Source: an uncultured Senegalimassilia sp. (GTDB taxonomy: Bacteria > Actinomycetota > Coriobacteriia > Coriobacteriales > Eggerthellaceae). From it: a DNA stretch of 64,000 nucleotides. The notes beneath the pieces are model-generated. The model was not told the DNA's origin, searched no databases, and was given only the letters and a program-made list of their open reading frames with translations. Below are positions 35,257 to 44,884 of this stretch, one piece after another; the first letter of the stretch is position 1; each line of letters begins with the position of its first letter. The stretch covers positions 1 through 64,000 of the forward strand of contig CAKTWI010000003.1 of assembly GCA_934630815.1 (NCBI GenBank). The letters run 5' to 3'. A program made the position numbers and the translations under genes.

Positions 35257-36498
35257 TTAATAGCGAGAGTCGAAGATGCGCTTCGACTTCTTCTCGCTGC
35301 GCGGCAGCTCGCCCATGGGAACGCCCTTCGCCTCGGGAGTGCAGCCGATCTTCGCCTTGAAGATCGCCGCCAGCTGCTGCTCGCATTGCTCGCGCTCCTC
35401 GCCCTCAAGCGGCGTCTCGAACAGCACGGTGAGCACATCGCGGCCGTTGATTGCCTCGATCATCACCTGATACTCGGACGACGCGCCATCGGTGAACTGC
35501 AGCACCTCCTCGATCTGGGAGGGGAACATGTTGCAACCCTTCACCTTGACCATGTCGTCGGTGCGGCCCGTCAGGATGTCGATGCGCGGGTGGTGGCTGC
35601 CGAACTTGCACTTGCAGTCGCCGGGGATGATGCGCGTCAGGTCATGCGTACGGTAGCGGATAAGCGGCGCGCCCTCCTTGCGCAGCGTGGTGAGCACCAG
35701 CTCGCCCACTTCGCCGTCGGGCAGCTGCTCGCCGGTCTTCGGGTCGACGATCTCGCAGTACACGTAGTCTTCCCAGATATGCATGCCATGATGCTCTTCG
35801 CAGGAGATGCCGATGCCCGGGCCGTAGATCTCGGTCAATCCGTAGATATCGAAGATCTCGATGCCCAACTCGTTGGCGATGCGCTGGCGCATCTTCTCAC
35901 CCCAACGCTCGGAGCCGATGACGCCCTTGCGCAGGTCAAGTTTATCGCGCAGGCCGCGCTTCTCGATCTCCTCGGCAAGCAGCAGCGCATAGCTGGACGT
36001 GCCCGTGATGACAGTGGAATGCAGGTCCTGCATCATCTGCAGCTGCTTTTCGGTATTGCCGGGGCCCATAGGGATGGCCATGGCGCCCAGGCGCTCGCAG
36101 CCCAGCTGGAAGCCGATGCCGGCAGTCCACAGACCATAACCAGGGGTGATCTGGATGCGGTCGGTGTTCGTGATGCCCGCCGTCTCGTAGCAGCGCGCGA
36201 ACATGGTGGCCCAATCGTCGACATCCTTCTGCGTGTAGGGAATGACGACCGGGGTGCCCGTGGTGCCTGAGGAGCTGTGGATGCGGATGATCTTCTCGTC
36301 CGGTACCGCCTGCAGTCCCAGCGGGTATGCCTCGCGCAAATCCGCCTTCTCCGAGAAGGGCAGCTTCTCGAAATCTTCCTGGGTTTGCACGTCGGACAAA
36401 TCGATGTCCTTGAATTTGCGGGCGTAGAAGGCCGAGCGGTCCTTCAGGGTTTTGAACTGCTCTTTGATGATCTCAAGCTGCTCCGGCTTCATCTGCAT
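35257..36498 (-). CDS. Phenylacetate-CoA ligase-type AMP-forming enzyme
   Basis: 413 aa, close to PaaK length. Adenylate-forming motifs: SSSGTTGTPVVIPYT (P-loop, about 75-89), YGLTEIYGPGIG (about 219-230), the RTHDLTRIIPGD segment and the C-terminal KVKGCNMFPSQIEEVL with the hinge Lys region. It activates phenylacetate or another aryl acid with ATP and CoA. Start at 36498 has AAGGGAG. It lies near iorAB on the same strand, where the aryl acetyl-CoA product of indolepyruvate oxidoreductase could meet this enzyme. The two are separated by a terminator-like hairpin. Confidence 0.9.
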   Translation of the reverse strand: MQMKPEQLEIIKEQFKTLKDRSAFYARKFKDIDLSDVQTQEDFEKLPFSEKADLREAYPLGLQAVPDEKIIRIHSSSGTTGTPVVIPYTQKDVDDWATMFARCYETAGITNTDRIQITPGYGLWTAGIGFQLGCERLGAMAIPMGPGNTEKQLQMMQDLHSTVITGTSSYALLLAEEIEKRGLRDKLDLRKGVIGSERWGEKMRQRIANELGIEIFDIYGLTEIYGPGIGISCEEHHGMHIWEDYVYCEIVDPKTGEQLPDGEVGELVLTTLRKEGAPLIRYRTHDLTRIIPGDCKCKFGSHHPRIDILTGRTDDMVKVKGCNMFPSQIEEVLQFTDGASSEYQVMIEAINGRDVLTVLFETPLEGEEREQCEQQLAAIFKAKIGCTPEAKGVPMGELPRSEKKSKRIFDSRY

Positions 36499-36747
36499 AG
36501 TATGCTCCCTTGTTCAAATGGCTTGCTTCGTTTTATTCATACTGCGTGAGGAAAAGTGCGTAGGCGCTTCAAGCCCGAAAAAGCTGCGGGGAAGCACGAC
36601 GAATCGGCCCCAAGCCTTACAGGTCTTGAAGCTAAAGCCATCGACCAGCCAACGCGGTGCGCGCGGCTGAAGAGAAGTGGATGTCGAATACCGAAGTCAT
36701 ACTGGTCATTGTAGGCAAAACCCCACCGCAGGCAACCCCCAAAACCG

Positions 36748-36775
36748 GCAACGGGACCGATTTGCGATCCCGTTG
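36748..36775 (-). terminator. Terminator of iorAB
   Basis: Nine-bp stem (36748-36756 with 36767-36775) 25 bp past the iorB stop. The rest of the 301-bp gap to the CoA ligase gene holds only that gene's leader. Confidence 0.65.
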
Positions 36776-36799
36776 CTTGTTATACAGGGTTTTTCGACG

Positions 36800-37396
36800 C
36801 TACTCCCCCACCGCCACGTTAATGGCTTGCAGGTTCATATCCACGAAGCGCGGCTTAACGCAAGCCGTGATCGCTGCGCGAAGATCGTCGAGGTCGATGG
36901 GCACGCACCCGGTCTGCAAGGCCTTGGCAAGCAGTAAGCTGTTGAGCACCTTGCGACTTCCGGCCGCCTTCGTGAGCGCTGCATCGTCGACGGGCACGAG
37001 CTTCGCCTGCGTACCCGCCAGAGCGCGCTCCATGTTCGCGATCACATCGCTAGCGCGGTACGGGTTCTTCGACAGCGCCGCCGTCACCGGCTGAACCGCG
37101 GTGGTGGCGAACACCAATGTTCCCGTAGGGGCAAGGTAGGGCAGCACGCGCGCGGCCTCCGCGGGTTCAAACGCGATGATCAGGTCGGCAGTTCCTCGGC
37201 TGACCAGGGGCGCATGCACCTGCTCGCCCTTGTTACCGATACGCACGTGCGACACCACGTTGCCGCCGCGCTGCGCCATACCGATGGTCTCGGCCGTGCG
37301 CACCTTCCAACCCTTTTCCAAAGCGGCCTGGGCAAGCACCTTCGCAGCCAGAACGGTTCCCTGACCGCCTACGCCCGTGAGCAGGATGTTCAGCAT
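36800..37396 (-). CDS. iorB: Indolepyruvate:ferredoxin oxidoreductase beta subunit
   Basis: 198 aa; ATG at 37396 lies 1 bp after the iorA stop. Pyruvate:ferredoxin-oxidoreductase gamma-domain features: LLTGVGGQGTVLAAKVLAQAA, ETIGMAQRGGNVVSHVRIG and AFEPAEAARVLPYL. With IorA it oxidatively decarboxylates aryl pyruvates from aromatic amino acids to aryl acetyl-CoA, reducing ferredoxin. A longer in-frame extension upstream exists but is out of context with the family, so the 37396 start is used. Confidence 0.92.
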   Translation of the reverse strand: MLNILLTGVGGQGTVLAAKVLAQAALEKGWKVRTAETIGMAQRGGNVVSHVRIGNKGEQVHAPLVSRGTADLIIAFEPAEAARVLPYLAPTGTLVFATTAVQPVTAALSKNPYRASDVIANMERALAGTQAKLVPVDDAALTKAAGSRKVLNSLLLAKALQTGCVPIDLDDLRAAITACVKPRFVDMNLQAINVAVGE

Positions 37397-37397
37397 G

Positions 37398-39350
37398 CTA
37401 GGCCTCCTTCTTCTCGCCTGCGGCGGATGCGGCATCGACCACGGAGATGCAGTCGAACGGGCACACCTGCGTGCACAGCCCGCACCCGTTGCACTGGCCG
37501 GCGTCGATGAACGCCTGGCCGCGCTCCCCGCTTTTCGGGCCGCGAGCGTCGATGTTGAAGCCGATGCCAGGGCATCCGATCTCGGTGATGCACTTCTTGC
37601 AGCCCGTACAACGCTGAGCGTCCAACACCACGGGAGCTGCCGGCTTGAACAACTGCACGCAAGGGCTTTCGAACATGATGGCGGAAGGTCCCTCGAAATC
37701 GATCGCCTCACGTGCAGCGTCGATGGACTGCTGCAGGTTCAGCGGGTCGGCGTGCACGATGCACTCGAAGCCAACCGCCTTCAGCACGGCCTCGATGGAA
37801 ACCGGCTTGCGGCGCTCGCCCATCAGCGTCACGCCCGTACCCGGATGCGGCTGGCTGCCCGTCATGGCAGTGGTGGCGTTGTCGAGCACGCACAGCGTAA
37901 AGTCATGGCCGTTGTACACCGCGTTCACGATTCCCGGCAAACCGCTGGCGAAGAACGTCGAGTCGCCGACGAACGCCAGGGCCTTCTTCTGCGGCTCGAC
38001 CGCAGAGAAGCCCTGCGCCATGGTGATGCCGGCGCCCATGCACAGGCACGTGTCCACCGCGTCAAGCGGCATGGCGTTACCCAGCGTATAGCACCCGATG
38101 TCGCCGCAGAACACGGCCGGCGTCTTGCCCAGCGCACGCTTCACTGCGTAGAAGCTGCCGCGATGCGGGCAGCCCGGGCACAGCACCGGCGGGCGAATCG
38201 GGAGGGGCTGCTCGGGGTCGGCGTCGTCGTAGGTTGCCGCGTCTTCAGCCTCGGCCAACTCGGGGACGCCAAGGCAGACGGCCAAGCGGGCGAGGATGTC
38301 GTCGACATCGTTCTCACCGCGGTCGCGCGCTTCGCCCGTCAGCTTGCCGTGCGTGTTGTACTCGGCATGCGTCCTACCCGCGAACGCCAACAACTCGTCC
38401 TCAAGCACGTGGTCGAGTTCCTCGAGCACGAGTACATCGGTCAGACCCTTGGTGAACTCGGCGCACGTGCGCTCAGGGAACGGGAAGGGGGTGCCCACCT
38501 GCCAGAAACGATATGGCGGCAGCTGCACGCCGCGTTCGTTCGCGCGTTCCTCGAGCAAGCGAAGCGCCTCAAGCGCATAGGCGGCCGACACGCCACCGGC
38601 AACGATGCCGTAACGAGTGAGCTGGCCCGCCACGCGACGCTCGTCGACGGGATTGAATGCACTCAAAACCGGGTTCGTCGCGTAATCGACGGCGATCGAG
38701 CGCAGACGCTCGTTGATTTCCCCGTGGCCCTCGTAGGCGCGCTTCGGGAAGATGACCCAGCGCGGCCCGCGCTCGAAACCCTCCTCGGGGATGGGCTTGG
38801 CGTGCGTTTCCTCGGCAACATCGAAGAACGTCGAGGCATGGCACACACGCGTGGTGGGGCGCACGATGACCGGCGTCTTATAGCGCTCCGAAAGCTCGAA
38901 CGCGGCCTTCATCATGTCGAAGCCTTGGTCGGGCGTCGCCGGGTCGAGCACAGGGACCTTGGCGAAGTTGCCGAACCTACGCGTATCCTGCTCGGTTTGC
39001 GACGAGATAGGACCGGGGTCGTCGGCCACGAACAACACCGTGCCGCCCTTCACCCCCACGTAGTTCAGGCTCATCAGCGGGTCGCTTGCCACGTTCAGGC
39101 CCACCTGCTTGCAGGTGAACAGCGTGCGTGCGCCGCAATACGATGCGCCGGCGAGCAGCTCGAGCGCGCTCTTTTCGTTCGTGGACCACTCCACATGGAT
39201 GCCCTGAGCGGCTCCGGAAGCATGCAGCTTCGCCACGGTTTCCGTCACCTCGGACGACGGCGTCCCGGGATAACCCGCGACTACGCGCACCCCCGCCTCA
39301 AGTGCGGCATGGGCGAACGCCTCGTTGCCCATAAGCAGTTTCTTCGTCAT
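37398..39350 (-). CDS. iorA: Indolepyruvate:ferredoxin oxidoreductase alpha subunit
   Basis: 650 aa from the ATG at 39350; a longer frame would translate through the parS palindrome and is rejected. Order: pyrimidine-binding domain (GNEAFAHAALEAGVRVVAGYPGTPSSEV), a central TPP-binding domain (PGCPHRGSFYAVK, GDIGCYTLGNAMP, GDSTFFASG) and two C-terminal [4Fe-4S] motifs (CTGCKKC and CNGCGLCTQVCP, about 580-635). Enzyme of anaerobic aromatic amino acid fermentation. Followed 1 bp later by iorB. Confidence 0.94.
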   Translation of the reverse strand: MTKKLLMGNEAFAHAALEAGVRVVAGYPGTPSSEVTETVAKLHASGAAQGIHVEWSTNEKSALELLAGASYCGARTLFTCKQVGLNVASDPLMSLNYVGVKGGTVLFVADDPGPISSQTEQDTRRFGNFAKVPVLDPATPDQGFDMMKAAFELSERYKTPVIVRPTTRVCHASTFFDVAEETHAKPIPEEGFERGPRWVIFPKRAYEGHGEINERLRSIAVDYATNPVLSAFNPVDERRVAGQLTRYGIVAGGVSAAYALEALRLLEERANERGVQLPPYRFWQVGTPFPFPERTCAEFTKGLTDVLVLEELDHVLEDELLAFAGRTHAEYNTHGKLTGEARDRGENDVDDILARLAVCLGVPELAEAEDAATYDDADPEQPLPIRPPVLCPGCPHRGSFYAVKRALGKTPAVFCGDIGCYTLGNAMPLDAVDTCLCMGAGITMAQGFSAVEPQKKALAFVGDSTFFASGLPGIVNAVYNGHDFTLCVLDNATTAMTGSQPHPGTGVTLMGERRKPVSIEAVLKAVGFECIVHADPLNLQQSIDAAREAIDFEGPSAIMFESPCVQLFKPAAPVVLDAQRCTGCKKCITEIGCPGIGFNIDARGPKSGERGQAFIDAGQCNGCGLCTQVCPFDCISVVDAASAAGEKKEA

Positions 39351-39386
39351 ATGTTTCCCCGCTTTATAGCCTGGTTTCAGGAATCG

Positions 39387-39422
39387 CTCCCTTCGTTGTT
39401 TCACGTGAAACAACGAAGGGAG
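39387..39422. promoter_or_regulatory. parS inside a 36-bp perfect palindrome
   Basis: TGTTTCACGTGAAACA (39397-39412) matches the ParB site at all 16 positions. The symmetry continues 10 bp on each side (CTCCCTTCGT...ACGAAGGGAG), giving a 36-bp perfect dyad about 37 bp upstream of the iorA start. Confidence 0.93.
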
Positions 39423-39450
39423 AATCGTCTTGATACCTGTTCATGATAGC

Positions 39451-39482
39451 AAAAGGGCGACAGGTTGCCCCGTCGCCCTTTT
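39451..39482 (-). terminator. purE terminator
   Basis: 11-bp perfect stem (39451-39461 with 39472-39482), 15 bp past the purE stop, with TTTT on the minus strand. Confidence 0.85.
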
Positions 39483-39496
39483 GCAAGTGGCCGGCT

Positions 39497-39967
39497 TTAC
39501 GCCTCTGCCATGGCCTTCTTCATGTCGATGATCTTCTGGCGAGCGCCATCGCAGCCGGTACCCATGATCTGCACTGCCAGGATAGCCGCGTTCTTCGCGC
39601 CATTGATGGCGACGGTGGCAACCGGCACGCCGGAGGGCATCTGCACCATGGACAGCAGCGAATCCAAGCCGCCCAGGTCGCTCGTCTTCATGGGGACGGC
39701 GATAACCGGGTCGGGCGTGTAAGCGGCAACCACGCCGCCCAGGTGAGCAGCCTTACCGGCAGCGGCGATGATAACCTTGATGCCGCGCTCATGCGCAGTG
39801 GAGGCCCACTCATGCACCTCGGCGGGCTTACGGTGCGCGCTAGCAACCTTCACCTCGTACGGCACGCCGAACTCCTCAAGCTGCTTCATGCAAGGCTCCA
39901 TGGCGGGCATATCGCTTTCGGAACCCATGATGATGCCGATGACGGGATTCTTATGATCGCAAGACAT
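39497..39967 (-). CDS. purE: N5-carboxyaminoimidazole ribonucleotide mutase
   Basis: 156 aa, class I PurE length. [13 protein letters not shown] (phosphate loop), SAHRKP (catalytic His), [17 protein letters not shown] and [17 protein letters not shown] are all present. It converts N5-CAIR to CAIR in purine synthesis. It stands alone here; purK is not next to it. AAAGG precedes the ATG. Confidence 0.96.
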   Translation of the reverse strand: MSCDHKNPVIGIIMGSESDMPAMEPCMKQLEEFGVPYEVKVASAHRKPAEVHEWASTAHERGIKVIIAAAGKAAHLGGVVAAYTPDPVIAVPMKTSDLGGLDSLLSMVQMPSGVPVATVAINGAKNAAILAVQIMGTGCDGARQKIIDMKKAMAEA

Positions 39968-40325
39968 TTCGCAACCCTTTCAAGACGTGATTTGCTTTCC
40001 AAGGCAGTGTAACGCGGAAGAAGATGCACTGCGAAAAACGCACGCAAATTATGGGAGATCGAAGTGTGACAAAGCCAAGGAAGCGAGAGCAGCAAGGTTA
40101 GGGAAGCAAAACCGAGAAAGCTGAATCAGAGTAAACACCCTAAGCAGCAAGAGAGCCGAGCAACTGCGGATCCGCAGGTTCGCAGAAGATCCTGGCAACG
40201 GATTCGGAAAGGCAAGGCCAGGATAACGGAACCAACACAGCACGAGCGAAATTGCGAAACCTGAATAACAGGTTCGAAAACAACAAATAGCCCGATGGCT
40301 TTCACCATCGGGCTTTTGAAGTTCA
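39968..40325. other. Intergenic region between purE and tRNA-Phe
   Basis: 358 bp holding the purE leader and the tRNA-Phe terminator (40289-40314). The remainder is purine-rich on the plus strand with no recognisable gene. Confidence 0.4.
40289..40314 (-). terminator. tRNA-Phe terminator
   Basis: Ten-bp perfect stem AGCCCGATGG/CCATCGGGCT followed on the minus strand by a T-rich tract (ATTTGTTGTTTT). Confidence 0.8.
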
Positions 40326-40401
40326 TGGTGGTCGGAGGGGGACTTGAACCCTCGGCACGGGGATTTTCAGTCCCCTGCTCTACCAACTGAGCTACCCGAC
40401 C
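40326..40401 (-). tRNA. tRNA-Phe (GAA)
   Basis: 76 nt with encoded CCA. Acceptor GGTCGGG/TCCGACC, D-loop AGTTGGTA, anticodon loop CTGAAAA (GAA) and T-loop TTCAAGT are present. Confidence 0.96.
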
Positions 40402-40670
40402 AGAAGTCGTTCGTTGCGAACGCGAGTTAGTATATTACGGCAGCAAACGTTTTTCGTCAACCCCGATTCAGAACTTTTTTGAGATACGTTTTCCTTCCCC
40501 AGGAAAGCTTACCCAAACAACCCCTAAACGAGCACTTGACCAGCAAATATGCAACACGCTTGAGACCGCTCGGCAACAGCAGCGAACCTATGCATACCTT
40601 GCCGCTAAGCAGCTAGCTGCGAAACCACCGCCATAACGCGACTCGCGCGTTCTTTCGGCAACGCACCCCG

Positions 40671-41999
40671 CTACTTGCACTCGGCACAGCCGCTGCCGAA
40701 CAGCAGCTCCTTCTCCTCGCCGGGAAGCGCAGCGCGGGCCTGGTCACGCAGGTTGTTCACGCCGATGAAGAACTGACGCATCATGACGACCAGCAGGTAA
40801 CGACCCTTCGGGGTCAGCGTCAGCTCGTCAGCGTTGTCGGTAGCGAACGCGCCCGAGGCCTTCATAAACGCCATCTCCACCGGCAGGCCCATCTCCACCG
40901 AGCAGCCGAAGTCCTTCTTGAACTGGCGTTTATCAAGGCGCAGGCCGAACAGCTGCATCATGAAGCGATAACGCATGCGATCGCGCTTGCTAAAGGTGGT
41001 TTTGCCCATGATGGACATGTGACCTGCCTCGATGCACTTGTTATAGTCCTTCACGCTGAAGGTGTTCACATACAAGTTGCTGCCCAGGTACGTGATACCG
41101 CCGCTGCCGATGGCCGGATACTCCTCGTAGTCGACCACGTACTCGTCGATCATGGCGTCCTCACCGGAGGCCGACGTGTTCCTCTTGTTGAACGTCCACG
41201 CCGAACCGTGCTCGAACAGGTGCAGCGGGCCGCCCGTCAGCAATTCGCTGATGATCTCATAATACTTCTGCTCGCGAGCGTAATCAACCTTGCCAACGGT
41301 GCGCGCAAGGCTGCGCTCAACCGACGGCGACGCCATCAGCGGGTAGAACGTGGTCTGCGTGCAACCGCTCTCGATGACGCGCTCGATATCGTTGATCAGG
41401 ATGTCCTCAGTTTGCGCCGGGAAGTTGAAGATCATGTCCGCGTTCATAGACACGAAGTACGGGCTGGCGTCCTGGATGCGCTCGAGGATCTCCTGGCCGC
41501 AGCCATACTTGTCGTAGCGGTCCATCTGCTTGAGCAGGCCATCATCGAAGCTTTGCACGCCCACGGACAGGCGCTGCACGCGGCCCTGCAGCTTGTCCAG
41601 ATAGCTGGGAATCAGGTGGTTCGGGTTCGTCTCGCTCGAAACCTCCTGGATATTGAACAGCTCGCGCGCCTGGTCGATGGTGTCGCACAGCTCATCGATC
41701 ATGATGGTGGGGGTGCCGCCGCCGATGTAAACGCTGTCGAAATCATAACCCAGGTCCTTCAGCATGCGCATCTCCTTGCGCATGTTCTCGAAGTACGGGC
41801 GGGCGCGCTCCTCGCTGAACGGGAACCTGTTGAAGCTGCAGTACGGGCATAGGCGCTCGCAGAACGGCACGTGCATGTACAGCATGTAGCGTTTCCCCTG
41901 CTCAGGTGCAGGCATCATCACCTCATCGGTGGGTTTGAGCTTCAGGTATTGGTTCGTGCATTGGCGAACCACGTTCGTAAGCAGGCGCTCTGACAGCAT
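40671..41999 (-). CDS. Coproporphyrinogen III oxidase-like (HemW/HutW-type) radical SAM protein
   Basis: 442 aa; AAAAGGAG precedes the ATG at 41999. Radical SAM cluster motif C47-E-R-L-C51-P-Y-C54, then GGGTPT (about 93), SSETNP and GVQSFDD as in HemN/HemW. The C-terminal region (about 330-430) has the HemN C-domain-like DKRQFKKDFGC. Family members act as heme chaperones, heme-degrading anaerobilin synthases or oxygen-independent coproporphyrinogen oxidases; the sequence does not decide. A perfect dyad surrounds its probable -10 box. Confidence 0.8.
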   Translation of the reverse strand: MLSERLLTNVVRQCTNQYLKLKPTDEVMMPAPEQGKRYMLYMHVPFCERLCPYCSFNRFPFSEERARPYFENMRKEMRMLKDLGYDFDSVYIGGGTPTIMIDELCDTIDQARELFNIQEVSSETNPNHLIPSYLDKLQGRVQRLSVGVQSFDDGLLKQMDRYDKYGCGQEILERIQDASPYFVSMNADMIFNFPAQTEDILINDIERVIESGCTQTTFYPLMASPSVERSLARTVGKVDYAREQKYYEIISELLTGGPLHLFEHGSAWTFNKRNTSASGEDAMIDEYVVDYEEYPAIGSGGITYLGSNLYVNTFSVKDYNKCIEAGHMSIMGKTTFSKRDRMRYRFMMQLFGLRLDKRQFKKDFGCSVEMGLPVEMAFMKASGAFATDNADELTLTPKGRYLLVVMMRQFFIGVNNLRDQARAALPGEEKELLFGSGCAECK

Positions 42000-42029
42000 G
42001 TACGCGCGCTCCTTTTCTCGTCCTAGTGA

Positions 42030-42057
42030 AAACGGTAGGAATTATATCCTACCGTTT
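42030..42057 (-). promoter_or_regulatory. Perfect dyad centred on a TATAAT: operator and/or purD terminator
   Basis: AAACGGTAGGA-N6-TCCTACCGTTT (42030-42057), 11-bp perfect arms. On the minus strand TATAAT lies in its centre, about 40 bp before the radical SAM start codon. The same hairpin is 56 bp past the purD stop and is followed by TTTT, so it can also end purD transcription. Confidence 0.7.
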
Positions 42058-42112
42058 CAGTCTCATATAATCTCGACGAAAGCTTCGCTCCCCGTGCACG
42101 AAAGACGCGACC

Positions 42113-43405
42113 TTACGCCCAGGCTCCGCGACCTGCGGCGGCCTTCGCGCCGATGTCGGAGCGCAGCTGCTTGCCCTCGAAGTTGATGACGTCACAGGCC
42201 TCGTAGGCTTTCTGGCGAGCGTCGTCGAACGTCTTGCCCAGCGCAACCACGTTGAGCACACGGCCACCGGCGGTGACGAGCTCGCCATCGGCATTACGGG
42301 CGGTGCCGGCATGGAACACCGTCACGCCATCCATGGCCTCGGCATCCTCAACACCCAGGATGACCTTGCCCTTCTCGTACTTGCCCGGATAGCCGGCGGA
42401 AGCCAGCACCACGCACACAGCCCACTGGTCGTCCCACTCGAGCTCGATGTCGTCGGGACGGCCTTCGGCCACGGCCATCATGACGTCGACCAGGTCGGTC
42501 TTCAGACGCGGCAGGACGACCTGCGTCTCGGGATCGCCGAAACGGGCGTTGTACTCCAGCACCTTCGGCCCCTCGGGCGTCAGCATGAAGCCGCCGTAGA
42601 GCACGCCGCGGTAATCGTTCTTGAAGGGCTCGCGCGCCGTTGCCGCCGCGGCGACCTTCATCATGTGCGTCATGTCGGCAAGCTCCTCATCGGTGACGAT
42701 GGGCACCGGGGAGTACACGCCCATGCCGCCCGTGTTCGGGCCGCGGTCGCCGTCGAAGGCGCGCTTGTGATCCTGGGCGGTTGCCATGCAGTGCGCCTTG
42801 CCGCCGGAGACGAACGCGAGCAGCGAGCACTCCGGGCCGGTGAGGCACTCCTCAACGAGCACCTTCGTGCCCGCAGAGCCAAACGCGCCGTCGAAGCAGC
42901 TGCGCACGGCGTTCTCCGCCACCTCGATGGTATCGGCAACGACAACGCCCTTGCCAGCTGCCAGGCCGTCGGCCTTCACGACGACGGGAGCGCCCAGCTC
43001 GTGCACATACTCAAGTGCCGGCTCCAACTCGGTGAAGCTGCCATAGCGAGCCGTGGGAATGCCGTTGGCCTGCATGAACTCCTTGCTGTACGTCTTGCTA
43101 CCCTCGAGCTGCGCACCCTGCGCATCGGGACCGAAGACCGCCACGCCAGCTTCGCGCAGCACGTCGGCCACGCCCGCCACCAACGGCGCTTCCGGGCCGA
43201 TGACCACCAGGTCGATGGCGTTGCCCTTCACGAACTCCAGGACGGCCTGGCCATCCTCGGCGTTCAGGCCCTCCACGTTCTGCGCGACGGAGTCCGTTCC
43301 GCCGTTGCCCGGGGCCACGTACAGGTTGTCGGTACGGGGGGATTTCGCCAAGGCCCACGCAATGGCGTGCTCACGGCCGCCGCCGCCCAAAACCAAGATG
43401 TTCAT
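42113..43405 (-). CDS. purD: Phosphoribosylamine-glycine ligase
   Basis: 430 aa from the ATG at 43405 (GGAGGG upstream). GARS features: [31 protein letters not shown], the ATP-grasp [33 protein letters not shown] segment ([19 protein letters not shown]) and [10 protein letters not shown]. Second step-pair enzyme of de novo purine synthesis (PRA to GAR). Downstream of purA by 123 bp. Confidence 0.96.
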   Translation of the reverse strand: MNILVLGGGGREHAIAWALAKSPRTDNLYVAPGNGGTDSVAQNVEGLNAEDGQAVLEFVKGNAIDLVVIGPEAPLVAGVADVLREAGVAVFGPDAQGAQLEGSKTYSKEFMQANGIPTARYGSFTELEPALEYVHELGAPVVVKADGLAAGKGVVVADTIEVAENAVRSCFDGAFGSAGTKVLVEECLTGPECSLLAFVSGGKAHCMATAQDHKRAFDGDRGPNTGGMGVYSPVPIVTDEELADMTHMMKVAAAATAREPFKNDYRGVLYGGFMLTPEGPKVLEYNARFGDPETQVVLPRLKTDLVDVMMAVAEGRPDDIELEWDDQWAVCVVLASAGYPGKYEKGKVILGVEDAEAMDGVTVFHAGTARNADGELVTAGGRVLNVVALGKTFDDARQKAYEACDVINFEGKQLRSDIGAKAAAGRGAWA

Positions 43406-43528
43406 GTAACTAACCCTCCATTTCCAGCTCTCGGATAATATGCGTGTGCGGGACCGCAGATTCATGCAGCCCCGCACGGGATTCGCTTCGCTATTCAGTG
43501 ACAGCAGTCCATCAAGTTTATCGACGCC

Positions 43529-44839
43529 TTACCAGCCGCGCATGATGGTCTGGTCGCGATCGGGGCCGACGGCCACGATGCTGATGGGCACGCCCACCTT
43601 CTTCTCGAGATACTCCACGTAGCTCTTGGCGTTCTCCGGCAGCTCGTCGAACGTGCGGCAGGAAGTGATGTCCTCGCCCTTCCAGCCAGGCAGCTCCTCG
43701 TACACGGGCTTGGCGTGGAACAGCACGCTCTGCTGCATGGGGAAGTAATCGTAACGCTCGCCGTTGCACTCGTAGGCCACGCACACCTTGATGGTGTCGA
43801 AGGCGGAAAGCACATCGAGCTTGGTCAGGGCCACGTCGGTCAGGCCGTTGACATCGGCGGCGTAGCGCGCGATGACGGCGTCGAACCAACCGCAGCGGCG
43901 CTTGCGGCCCGTGGTCACGCCATACTCATGGCCGACCTGGCACAGCGTCTCGCCTTCCTCGGCCTCAAGGCCTTCGCCGCCGTCCTCGGCGTACGTCAGC
44001 TCGGTGGGGAAAGGACCGCCGCCGACGCGGGTGATGTAGGCCTTCTGGATGCCCAGCACGCGGTCGATGTTGACCGGGCCCACGCCCGAACCGGTAGCAG
44101 CGCCGCCGGCGCAGCAGGAAGAGGACGTGACGTAGGGATACGTGCCGTGGTCGATGTCGAGCAGGGTGCCCTGCGCGCCCTCGAACAGGATGGACTTGCC
44201 CTCGCGCACGGCGTTGTTCAGCATCTGGCTGGTCTCGGCCATGTACGGCTTGAGGATGCGGGCGTACGGCAGGTACTCCTCGCAGATCTCCTCGACCGTG
44301 TAGGTGTGCAGGCCGTAGATCTTCTCCAGGATGGCATTCTTCTGAATCAGGGCGGTTTCGACCTTCAGGCGGAAGATCTTCTCGTCCATGAGGTCCTGGA
44401 TGCGGATACCCTTGCGAGCCACCTTGTCCTGGTAGCACGGGCCGATGCCGCGCTTGGTGGTGCCGATCTTATGATCGCCCAGGCTCTTCTCATCGGCGCC
44501 GTCGAGATCCTTGTGATACGGCATGATGACATGCGCGTCGCAGCTGATCTTGAGGTTCTTGCAGGAGATACCCTCGGCCTCGAGCATGGCCATTTCCTTG
44601 ACCAGCACGCCGGGGTCGACCACCACGCCGTTGCCGATGACGGGAATGGCGTTCTCGTACATGACGCCGGAGGGCATCAGGTGAAGCGCCAGCTTCTTGT
44701 CGCCGTGGATAACGGTATGGCCTGCGTTGTTGCCGCCCTGATAACGGACGACGTAATCGTATTCGCTAGCAATGAGATCGGTGATCTTGCCTTTACCTTC
44801 GTCGCCCCATTGGGCGCCAACCAGAACGGTGCTGGGCAT
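43529..44839 (-). CDS. purA: Adenylosuccinate synthetase
   Basis: 436 aa from the ATG at 44839 (GAAAGGATG upstream). GTP-binding loop [18 protein letters not shown] with catalytic His, GTTKRGIGP, the [10 protein letters not shown] segment and [11 protein letters not shown] are complete. Converts IMP to adenylosuccinate. It lies 45 bp downstream of the SbcC/YhaN-like gene. Confidence 0.97.
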   Translation of the reverse strand: MPSTVLVGAQWGDEGKGKITDLIASEYDYVVRYQGGNNAGHTVIHGDKKLALHLMPSGVMYENAIPVIGNGVVVDPGVLVKEMAMLEAEGISCKNLKISCDAHVIMPYHKDLDGADEKSLGDHKIGTTKRGIGPCYQDKVARKGIRIQDLMDEKIFRLKVETALIQKNAILEKIYGLHTYTVEEICEEYLPYARILKPYMAETSQMLNNAVREGKSILFEGAQGTLLDIDHGTYPYVTSSSCCAGGAATGSGVGPVNIDRVLGIQKAYITRVGGGPFPTELTYAEDGGEGLEAEEGETLCQVGHEYGVTTGRKRRCGWFDAVIARYAADVNGLTDVALTKLDVLSAFDTIKVCVAYECNGERYDYFPMQQSVLFHAKPVYEELPGWKGEDITSCRTFDELPENAKSYVEYLEKKVGVPISIVAVGPDRDQTIMRGW

Positions 44840-44884
44840 GTGTGCGCATCCTTTCGATAACAGTGTCGCAACCCTCACAGTGTA

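Noticed and set aside
36800..37711. Longer iorB reading frame with a ~105-residue N-terminal extension
   Set aside because: The extension overlaps iorA out of frame, is Arg/Ser-rich shadow sequence, and the family N-terminus begins at MLNILLTGVGGQG (37396).
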